Origin: an uncultured Anaerolineales bacterium
GTDB taxonomy: Bacteria; Chloroflexota; Anaerolineae; Anaerolineales; UBA6663
Direction of reading: 5' to 3'
Assembly (NCBI GenBank): GCA_937952305.1
Contig: CALFZO010000116.1
Location: 1 to 64,000, forward strand
DNA: 64,000 bases
Position numbers and translations under genes: made by a program. Below are positions 8,570-15,252 of the stretch, piece by piece (the stretch's first letter is position 1; each line of letters starts with the position of its first letter). The notes beneath the pieces were generated by a model. That model was not told the origin of the DNA, made no database searches, and saw only the letters and a program-made list of their open reading frames with translations.

Positions 8570-10069
8570 ATGACCCCTGAAGCCTCCCGCGCCGCCCGCC
8601 AGCCGCGCAACCCGCTGCGCCCGCTGGAGACGGTGACGCCCGAGCAGATCGAGCAGCTGCACCAGGCCTCCCTGCGCATCCTGGAGGAGGTGGGCGTCGA
8701 GTTTCAGGATGCCGAGACGCTGAGCCTGTGGGGACAAGCCGGCGCCGCCGTGGACCACGGCGCGCAGCGCGTGCGGCTGGACCGCGGCCTGGTGCTGGAA
8801 CTGGTGGCCAAGGCGCCGCGCACCTTCACCTGGCGGGCGCGCCAGCCCGCGCACAGCCTGCAGATCGGCGGAGACGCGCTGGCGTTCGGCCCGTGCGGCG
8901 GCATGGTCTACGTCAGCGACCTGGAGCGCGGCCGCCGCGTCGGCACCCTGGCGGACTACGAAGCCTTCGTCAAGCTCGCCCACCTGATCCCGGCCTTGCA
9001 CTTCGCGGCTTGGGGCCAGGTGGAGCCGGCCGACCTGCCGGTCTCGGTCCGGCACCTGTACCGCCTGCGCTCGGCGTTTCTGCTCAGCGACAAACCGGTC
9101 AGCGAGGCCGCCCACGGCCGCGAGATCACGGCCGATTGCGTGGCGATGGCGCGCCTGGTCTTCGGCGACGGCGACGCGCAGAGCGCATCGCTTAAGCCGC
9201 CGGCTTGCCCGGCGGCCACGATCGGCGACGTCATCAACGTCAGCAGCCCGCTGCGCTTCGATCAGCGCATGTTGGGCGGCCTGCTCACCTACGCGCGCGC
9301 GGGCCAGGCCACGTATATCACGCCCTTCATCCTGGCCGGCGCCATGAGCCCGATCAGTTTGGCGGCGGCGCTGGCCCAGCAGAACGCCGAGGCGCTGGCC
9401 GGGGTGGCGCTGACGCAGCTGGCCCGGCCGGGCGCGCCGGTGCTGATGGGCGGCTTCACCACCAACACCGACATGCGCTCGGGCAGCCCGGCCTTCGGCA
9501 CGCCGGAGGGCGCCTGGGCGCTGAGCGTGGGCGCGCAGCTGGCGCGCTTCTACGGCCTGCCCTACCGCGGCAGCGGCGCCCTGACGAACGCCAACGTCCC
9601 GGACGCGCAGTCCGCGTACGAGAGCCTGTGGACGCTGTGGCCGGCCGTGCTGTCCGGCGCGCACCTGATCATGCACGGCGCCGGCTGGCTGGAGGCCGGC
9701 CTGACCGCGTCGTTCGAGAAGTTCATCCTGGACGCTGAGAATTTGGCCATGTTTGAGCATTTCCTGGAGGGCCCGACCATTGATGACGAGACCCTGGCGC
9801 TGGACTTGAGCGCGGCCGTCGGCGCCGGCGCCCACACCCAGGCCCGCTTCGCCAGTGAGTTCTTCCGGACCACGGCCGCCGACCGGCTGGACTACGAGGC
9901 CTGGGCCGCGGCCGGGAGCTGGGACGCGCCCCGCCGCGCCCAGCAGGTGTGGCAGGACCTATTAAACCGTTACGAGCCGCCCGCGCTAGACCCGGCCATC
10001 CGCGAGGCCCTGGACGATTACGTGGCCCGGCGCGAACGCGAACTGGCGGGAAAGAACCTGTACGAGTAA
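8570..10069 (+). CDS. MttB-superfamily (trimethylamine/betaine-type) methyltransferase, paralogue 1
   Basis: A 499-residue member of the MttB superfamily, enzymes that move a methyl group from a quaternary or tertiary amine to a corrinoid protein. It opens with the family start VTPEQIEQLHQASLRILEEVGV. It keeps the barrel motifs SSPLRFDQRMLGGLLTYA, GFTTNTDMRSGSPAFGTPEG and AGWLEAGLTASFEKFILD. No in-frame TAG occurs, so it is the non-pyrrolysine type. Compared with the paralogue at 41906, the conserved loop GPGGHHFGTPHT is shortened to GAGAHT (about residues 416-421). No corrinoid protein or activase gene lies nearby. A 3-hydroxyacyl-CoA dehydrogenase-family gene follows 28 bp downstream. Confidence 0.85.
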   Translation: MTPEASRAARQPRNPLRPLETVTPEQIEQLHQASLRILEEVGVEFQDAETLSLWGQAGAAVDHGAQRVRLDRGLVLELVAKAPRTFTWRARQPAHSLQIGGDALAFGPCGGMVYVSDLERGRRVGTLADYEAFVKLAHLIPALHFAAWGQVEPADLPVSVRHLYRLRSAFLLSDKPVSEAAHGREITADCVAMARLVFGDGDAQSASLKPPACPAATIGDVINVSSPLRFDQRMLGGLLTYARAGQATYITPFILAGAMSPISLAAALAQQNAEALAGVALTQLARPGAPVLMGGFTTNTDMRSGSPAFGTPEGAWALSVGAQLARFYGLPYRGSGALTNANVPDAQSAYESLWTLWPAVLSGAHLIMHGAGWLEAGLTASFEKFILDAENLAMFEHFLEGPTIDDETLALDLSAAVGAGAHTQARFASEFFRTTAADRLDYEAWAAAGSWDAPRRAQQVWQDLLNRYEPPALDPAIREALDDYVARRERELAGKNLYE

Positions 10070-10097
10070 GCTGGGCTGCGGCCCGGAGGCTGACCCG

Positions 10098-10970
10098 ATG
10101 ACCACACCACCGCTGAAAACCATCGCTGTCTTAGGCGCCGGCACGATGGGCGCCGGCATCGCCCACGTCACCGCGCTGGGCGGCTTCACCACCTTGCTCT
10201 ACGATGTGGCGCCGGAGGCCGCCGCCGCCGGTTACGAGCGCGTCCGCGCCGCGCTGCGCCAGGGCGTAGAGCTTGGCAAGACCACGCCGGAAGCCGCCGC
10301 CGCCGCGCTGGCGCGCCTGTTTACCACGGCGGCGTTGGCGGACTGCGCGGTGGCCGACCTGGTCATCGAGGCCGCGCCCGAACGACTGGACCTCAAGCGC
10401 GAGCTCTTCCAGAAGCTGGACACCGTTTTGCCGGCCGCGGCGCTGCTCGCCTCCAACACCTCGTCGCTGTCCATCACGGTCCTGGCCGGGGCCACCCGCC
10501 GCCCGCAGCAGGTGCTCGGCCTGCACTTCTTCAACCCGCCGCAGCGGATGGCCCTGGTGGAGGTCGTGCGCGGCGATCAGACCTCGGACGCGACGCTGGC
10601 GGCCGGGCTGGCTTTCGCCCGCGCGCTGGGCAAGACGCCCGTGGTCTGCCGGGATACGCCCGCCTTCATCGCCAACCGCGTCGCCCGGCCGTACTACGGC
10701 GAGGCCTTCCGGCTGCTCGGCGAGGGCGGCCTGGACGCGGCCACGCTCGACGCGCTCATGCGGTCGGCCGGCTTCAAGATGGGGCCGTGCGAGCTGATGG
10801 ACCTGATCGGCCTGGACGTGAACTACGCCGTCACGCAGTCCGTGTACGCGGCCTTCTTCCACGATCCGCGTTACCGGCCGCACCCGCTCCAACCGCAGAT
10901 GGTGGCCGCCGGCCGCCTGGGGCGCAAAGCCGGGCGCGGCTTCTACGTCTACGACGAGCCGGCCGCCTGA
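10098..10970 (+). CDS. 3-hydroxyacyl-CoA dehydrogenase family protein
   Basis: A 290-residue two-domain enzyme of the normal length for stand-alone 3-hydroxybutyryl-CoA dehydrogenases. The Rossmann domain starts with the NAD motif VLGAGTMGAGIAHV (about 12-25). The catalytic loop SNTSSLSIT and the HFFNPPQRMALVEVV signature (His at about 144) follow. The C-terminal helical domain (RDTPAFIANRVARPYYGEA, then DLIGLDVNY) is intact. It would oxidise (S)-3-hydroxyacyl-CoA with NAD+ in fatty-acid or butanoate metabolism. GGAGG precedes ATG 10098. A second, divergent paralogue lies at 12691. Confidence 0.88.
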   Translation: MTTPPLKTIAVLGAGTMGAGIAHVTALGGFTTLLYDVAPEAAAAGYERVRAALRQGVELGKTTPEAAAAALARLFTTAALADCAVADLVIEAAPERLDLKRELFQKLDTVLPAAALLASNTSSLSITVLAGATRRPQQVLGLHFFNPPQRMALVEVVRGDQTSDATLAAGLAFARALGKTPVVCRDTPAFIANRVARPYYGEAFRLLGEGGLDAATLDALMRSAGFKMGPCELMDLIGLDVNYAVTQSVYAAFFHDPRYRPHPLQPQMVAAGRLGRKAGRGFYVYDEPAA

Positions 10971-11045
10971 GCGCGGCGCAGCCGGGGGCGATATCATTAG
11001 GGCACGCTTGGCACTGACGTTGCGGACCTGAGCGGGAGAGAACAC

Positions 11046-12041
11046 ATGGCCCACGCCCATTCGGATCATACCGATCACGCCGACCACGGGCACACCCACG
11101 GCGTCGTCGACCCGGCGCTGTTCAGCACGGAGCGCGGCGTCAACGCGCTCAAGTGGTCGCTGCTGGGCCTGATGGCGACGGCGCTGCTGCAGATCGTGGT
11201 CGTCTACTTCACGGGCAGCGTCGCCCTGCTGGCCGACACCATCCACAACTTCGGCGACGCGCTGACGGCCCTGCCGTTGTGGGTGGCGTTCCGCGTCGGC
11301 ACCTGGAAACCGAACAAACGCTACCCGTACGGCTATGGCCGCGTCGAGGACCTGGCCGGCGCCTTCATCGTGTTCATGATCCTGTTCAGCGCCGTCGTGG
11401 CCGCGTCGGAGTCGCTGCGCCGCCTGGCCGAGCCGCAGCCGGTGACGCACGTCTGGGCGGTGGCCCTGGCCTCCCTCATCGGCTTCGTCGGCAACGAGGC
11501 TGTGGCCTGGTACCGCATCCGCGTCGGGCGCGCCATCGGCAGCGCCGCGCTGGTGGCCGACGGTCAGCACGCACGCGCCGACGGCCTGACCAGCCTGGCC
11601 GTGCTGGCCGGCGCGGTCGGCGTCTGGCTGGGCTTCCCGCTGGCCGATCCGCTGGTGGGCCTCGGCATCACCGTCCTCATCGCCAAGATCGCCTGGGACT
11701 CGGGCAAGCAGGTACTGGCGCGGATGCTGGACGGCGTGGAGCCGGGCGTGGTGGACGAGGTTGAGCACGCCGTGGCCCACGTCCCCGGCGTGCAGGCCGT
11801 GACCGACGTGGCCGTGCGTTGGCTCGGGCACCGCCTGCGCGCCGAGCTGGGCGTGACGGTGGACCCGGCGCTCACCGTCGCCCAGGGGCACGCCATCGCC
11901 GCCGCCGCGCAGCACGCGCTGCTGCATCATCTGCCGTATCTGTCCAGCGCCGTCATCCATGTCGACCCGGCCGACGCCGGCCACGCTCACCATCGCATCG
12001 CCGCGCACACGCACGACGAGCTACCGGCGCACGGCCACTGA
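11046..12041 (+). CDS. Cation diffusion facilitator (zinc/cobalt-type efflux protein)
   Basis: A 331-residue inner-membrane metal/proton antiporter. The N-terminus is His-rich (about ten His/Asp in the first 25 residues) and the C-terminus ends in another His-rich tail. Six hydrophobic helices contain the two metal-site motifs of the CDF family: HNFGD in helix 2 and HARAD in helix 5. The cytoplasmic C-terminal domain (about 235-315) matches the dimerisation fold. GGGAGAG lies before ATG 11046. Zinc or cobalt is the likely cargo. It is followed by the FrnE-like selenoprotein gene. Confidence 0.9.
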   Translation: MAHAHSDHTDHADHGHTHGVVDPALFSTERGVNALKWSLLGLMATALLQIVVVYFTGSVALLADTIHNFGDALTALPLWVAFRVGTWKPNKRYPYGYGRVEDLAGAFIVFMILFSAVVAASESLRRLAEPQPVTHVWAVALASLIGFVGNEAVAWYRIRVGRAIGSAALVADGQHARADGLTSLAVLAGAVGVWLGFPLADPLVGLGITVLIAKIAWDSGKQVLARMLDGVEPGVVDEVEHAVAHVPGVQAVTDVAVRWLGHRLRAELGVTVDPALTVAQGHAIAAAAQHALLHHLPYLSSAVIHVDPADAGHAHHRIAAHTHDELPAHGH

Positions 12042-12064
12042 CCGCCCGCCACCCATCTTTCATC

Positions 12065-12694
12065 ATGACCGCCATCGTCCCTGTCATCGTCTACTCCGAC
12101 TACGTCTGACCGTGGTGCTTTATGGCCGAGTCCGGTCTGGACTCGCTCGCTGAGACCCACGCCATCACCGCCACCTGGAAGGCCTACGAGCTCCGCCCGG
12201 CCGAAGCGCCGCGCCCAGCGCCCGAGGAGGAGGCTCGTTTCCGGCGCTACCTTAAGGACGGCTGGCCACGCGTGGCCGCCATTGCCCAGGAGCGCTTCGG
12301 GCTGACGCTGCAGGAGCCGCCCTACCGGCCCGAGCTGCGCACGCGGCTGGCCCACGTGGCCACCAAGGCCGCGGCCGCGTTGGGCCAGGGCGACGCCTTC
12401 CACCGGGCCGTCTTCCGCGCCTACTGGTTCGAGGGCCGCGACATCGGCTCCGCGGCCGTCCTGGCCGAGATCGCGGCCGCCATCGGCCTGGCGCCGGCCG
12501 CGTTTGAAGCCGAGCTGGCCGACGACGTCCACCGCTACGCCGTGACCGCCGACCAGCAATGGGCCTACCAGGCCGGGTTGAGCGGCGTGCCGGCCTTCAT
12601 CTTCGGCGACCGCTACCTGGTGAGCGGCGCCCAGCCGGTGGAACTGCTGCGCCAGGTGGCCGACCGCTGCCTGGCGGAAGGACTGACGGCATGA
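12065..12694 (+). CDS. Putative selenoprotein: DsbA/FrnE-family thiol-disulfide oxidoreductase with UPWC active site (TGA read-through)
   Basis: Read through one in-frame TGA (12107-12109), this is a 209-residue protein of normal length for FrnE-like DsbA-family oxidoreductases. The N-terminus is VIVYSDYV, then TGA, then PWCF. The family has SDxVCPWC here, so TGA replaces exactly the first, nucleophilic Cys of CxxC (residue 15; the partner is Cys18). The rest matches the family: ITATWKAYELRP after the active site, a helical insertion, and the cis-proline segment GVPAFIFGDRYLVSG near the C-terminus. A bacterial SECIS-like hairpin follows the TGA. Starting at ATG 12122 instead would remove the active site and first strand. 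The stop overlaps the next start (ATGA). A sequencing error of TGC/TGT is the main alternative. Confidence 0.85.
12127..12145 (+). promoter_or_regulatory. Bacterial SECIS-like hairpin
   Basis: A perfect 7-bp stem (12127-12133 with 12139-12145, arms CGAGTCC and GGACTCG) closes the 5-nt loop GGTCT (12134-12138). The loop begins 24 nt after the TGA. A lower 5-bp stem (12111-12115 with 12157-12161) can form directly after the TGA. Bacterial SECIS elements are such hairpins within the coding region with a GGUCU-type apical loop read by SelB; the E. coli fdhF element has the same GGUCU. Confidence 0.8.
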
Positions 12695-13461
12695 AGGTCG
12701 TCGTCGCCGGGGAGCTGCCGCTGGCCGAAGAGGTCTTTCAGCTCTGCGTCGCGGCCGGCCACACCACCTCGCTGTACCTGGTGGAGACCCTGACCGACGC
12801 CTTCACCACGCAGCGCCTGCGCGCGGACGCCAACGCCGCCGACGTGGCGGTGGAATGCCACAACGAGTCGCGGGAGGCCAAGGCGCGGCTGATCGAGCTG
12901 CTCGGCGGCGCGCGCCTGCTGGGCGCATCGGCGCTGGCCTGCGCCACCACCGAGGTCGCGAGCGGCGCGGCGCGGCCGGAGACCGTGACCGGCTGGGGTG
13001 CGCTGCCGCCGCTGGGCGCGGGCGGGACCGTGGAGCTGGCCGCCGGCCTGCGCACGGGCGCGGAGGCCCTGGAACGAGCCGAGGCGTTCTGGCGGTCGCT
13101 GGGCCTGGCGGTCACGCGCGTGCCGGATGGACCCGGCCTGGTGCGGGCCCGGATTGTGTGCGCGCTGGTCAACGAGGCGGCCGTGGCGCTGCAAGAGGGC
13201 GTGGCCTCGGCCGCCGACATCGACACCGCCCTGCGGCTCGGCCTGAACTATCCGCACGGCCCGCTGGCCTGGGGCGACCTGATCGGCCTGGACGTGGTGC
13301 TGGGCGTGATGACGGGCTTGTTCACCGAATACGGGGACGACCGTTACCGCCCCGCCCCGCTGCTGCGGCGCTACGTGCAGGCCGGCTGGCTGGGCCGCAA
13401 GGCCGGGCGCGGCTTCTTCGAATACCCGGCGTCGCCGTCCGAGGCGGGCGGCCGCGCCTGA
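12691..13461 (+). CDS. Divergent 3-hydroxyacyl-CoA dehydrogenase-family protein
   Basis: A 256-residue protein whose C-terminal half is a clear 3-hydroxyacyl-CoA dehydrogenase helical domain (about 150-250; VRARIVCALVNEAAVALQEGVA, then GDLIGLDVVLGV and GWLGRKAGRGFFEY). It resembles the protein at 10098 over this part. The N-terminal half is degenerate: where NAD-binding GxGxxG should be, it has VVVAGELPLAEEV, and the catalytic SNTSS loop is not recognisable (ACATTEV). It may be a regulatory or substrate-binding derivative, or use a different cofactor mode. The ATG overlaps the stop of the selenoprotein gene, indicating translational coupling. Confidence 0.75.
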   Translation: MKVVVAGELPLAEEVFQLCVAAGHTTSLYLVETLTDAFTTQRLRADANAADVAVECHNESREAKARLIELLGGARLLGASALACATTEVASGAARPETVTGWGALPPLGAGGTVELAAGLRTGAEALERAEAFWRSLGLAVTRVPDGPGLVRARIVCALVNEAAVALQEGVASAADIDTALRLGLNYPHGPLAWGDLIGLDVVLGVMTGLFTEYGDDRYRPAPLLRRYVQAGWLGRKAGRGFFEYPASPSEAGGRA

Positions 13462-13480
13462 GCACTGGAGCACAGAGATC

Positions 13481-14425
13481 ATGGAATATCGCCAACTTGG
13501 CCGGGCCGGCGTCAAGGTCTCGGCCGTCGGGATCGGCTGCAACCAGTTCGGCGGCAAGGTAGATCGCGCCGGGACACGCGCCGTCGTCCACGCCGCGCTC
13601 GACCACGGCCTGAACTTCTTCGACACCGCCGACGTCTACGGCAGTCAGGGCGGCTCGGAGGCGTTTCTGGGCGACGCCCTGGCCGGCCGCTGGGACCAGG
13701 TGGTGCTGGCCACCAAGGGCCGCTCCAAGATGGGCGACGGCCCCAACGACCAGGGCACGTCGCGCTACCATCTGCAGAACGCCGTCGAGGCCAGCCTGCG
13801 CCGGTTGAAGACCGACCACATCGACCTGTACCAGATCCACAGCTGGGACGACGGGACGCCGATCGCGGAGACGCTGCGGGCGCTGGACGACCTGGTGCGC
13901 GCCGGCAAGATCCGGTATATCGGCGCGAGCAACTTCGCGGCCTGGCAGTTGTGCCGGAGCAACGACGTGGCCGAGCTGTTCGGCTGGGAGAGCTTTGTCA
14001 CCGTCCAGCCGCACTACCATATGCTGGAGCGCGAGATCGAACGCGAGCTGGTGCCCTACTGCCGCTGGGCGGGCGTGGGCATCCTGCCGTATTACCCGCT
14101 GGCGGGCGGTTTCCTGACCGGCAAGTACAAGCGCGGCGAGGCGCCGCCGGTTGGCAGCCGCGGCGAGCGTAGCCCGTACGTGCAGAAATACCTGACCGAC
14201 GCCAACTTCGACCGGCTGGACCGCCTGGCCGCCTTCGCCGCCGCGCACGGCCACAGCCTGCACCACCTCGCCTTCGCCTGGCTGCTCGGCCAGGGGCCGG
14301 TGTGCTCGGTGATCGCCGGCGCCACCTCGCCCGAGCAGGTGGCCGCCAACGCCGCCGCCGGCGCGTGGCGGCTCACCCCGGCGGAGCTGACCGAAGTGCG
14401 CGCCGTGCTGGAAGCCCAGGCCTGA
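13481..14425 (+). CDS. Aldo/keto reductase
   Basis: A 314-residue NADPH-dependent TIM-barrel oxidoreductase. Catalytic Asp and Tyr lie in FFDTADVYG (about 46-54), the Lys in LATKGRSK, and the His in IDLYQIHSWD. The C-terminal cofactor motif (VIAGATSPEQVAANAAA) is present. It is close in type to the voltage-gated potassium-channel beta-subunit/YajO-like bacterial reductases. It follows the divergent 3-hydroxyacyl-CoA dehydrogenase gene by 19 bp and is probably in the same transcript. A related but distinct aldo/keto reductase is at 21456. The substrate is unknown. Confidence 0.88.
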   Translation: MEYRQLGRAGVKVSAVGIGCNQFGGKVDRAGTRAVVHAALDHGLNFFDTADVYGSQGGSEAFLGDALAGRWDQVVLATKGRSKMGDGPNDQGTSRYHLQNAVEASLRRLKTDHIDLYQIHSWDDGTPIAETLRALDDLVRAGKIRYIGASNFAAWQLCRSNDVAELFGWESFVTVQPHYHMLEREIERELVPYCRWAGVGILPYYPLAGGFLTGKYKRGEAPPVGSRGERSPYVQKYLTDANFDRLDRLAAFAAAHGHSLHHLAFAWLLGQGPVCSVIAGATSPEQVAANAAAGAWRLTPAELTEVRAVLEAQA

Positions 14426-14460
14426 AGCCCCGCCGCCCCGCCGGCGCAGGAAAGGCAACG

Positions 14461-15195
14461 ATGACTCTGACTCTGCCTGGCAAGCGCAAGCCCTACGTCA
14501 TGGCCCACCGCGGCAACCGCGTGGCCTGCCCGGAGAACACGCTGGCCGCTTTTCGGCGCGCCCTGGCCGACGGCGCCGATCTGCTGGAGACTGATCTGCA
14601 CCTGAGCCGCGACGGCGCCTTCGTGTGCATCCACGACGCCACCGTGGACCGGACCACGGACGGGCGCGGCGCCGTGGCCGACCAGACCGTGGCCGAGCTG
14701 AAGGCGTGGAGCGCCGGCTGCGGGCGGCCGGAGTTCGCGGCCGAGCGCATCCCGCTGCTGGACGAAGTGGCCGCCCTCCTGCCGGCCGACCGGGTGCTGG
14801 CGCTGGAGTTAAAGTGCGACCGGTTCCTGGAGCCGGAGATCGCCCGGCGCCTGGCGGAGACGCTCAGCCGTCTGGGCATCCGGACGCGCACGATCCTGCT
14901 CTCATTCAGCCTGGCGCGCGTCCAGGCCGTGCGCGCAGTCGCGCCGGACTTGCTGGCCGGCTACATCACCCTCAACGATCCCCTGCCGCTCCGCGACGCG
15001 GCCATGTTCGGGCCGCTCTGGCCGCTGCTGCTGGTCAACCCGCTGTACGTGGCGCTGGCCCACCGGCGCGGGCGCGTGGTCTGCCCGCTGGACCCCGCGC
15101 CGGACGGCCGCCTGTGGCTGTACCGCCTGCTCGGCTGCGACGCCGTGCTCACCGACGACCCGGCCGCCACGCTCAAGGCGCTGGGGCGGCGCTGA
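14461..15195 (+). CDS. Glycerophosphodiester phosphodiesterase
   Basis: A 244-residue GDPD-family TIM barrel without a signal peptide, so cytoplasmic. The active-site set is visible: HRG (about 17-19), PENTLAAF, ETDLHLSRDG (about 43-52) and HDATVDRTTDG (about 57-67). The family uses these His, Glu and Asp residues with a divalent metal to split glycerophosphodiesters into glycerol 3-phosphate and an alcohol. Later barrel motifs LELKCD and the terminal AVLTDDPAATLKAL are also present. AGGAAAGG precedes ATG 14461. A strong bidirectional terminator follows. Confidence 0.88.
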   Translation: MTLTLPGKRKPYVMAHRGNRVACPENTLAAFRRALADGADLLETDLHLSRDGAFVCIHDATVDRTTDGRGAVADQTVAELKAWSAGCGRPEFAAERIPLLDEVAALLPADRVLALELKCDRFLEPEIARRLAETLSRLGIRTRTILLSFSLARVQAVRAVAPDLLAGYITLNDPLPLRDAAMFGPLWPLLLVNPLYVALAHRRGRVVCPLDPAPDGRLWLYRLLGCDAVLTDDPAATLKALGRR

Positions 15196-15205
15196 ACCGA
15201 GAACT

Positions 15206-15236
15206 AAAAAGCGGGCGCCGCGCGGCGCCCGCTTTT
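15206..15236. terminator. Bidirectional rho-independent terminator
   Basis: A 9-bp GC stem (15211-15219 with 15224-15232) with a 4-nt loop is flanked by AAAAA on the left and TTTT on the right. It lies between the convergent GDPD and channel genes and can end transcription from both sides. Confidence 0.85.
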
Positions 15237-15252
15237 GATTCTGAGAGGGTCG

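Noticed and set aside
12122..12694. Ordinary 190-residue DsbA-like gene starting at ATG 12122
   Set aside because: It would lack the first strand and the first active-site residue. The frame upstream of the TGA encodes exactly the missing family N-terminus, and a SECIS-like hairpin follows the TGA.
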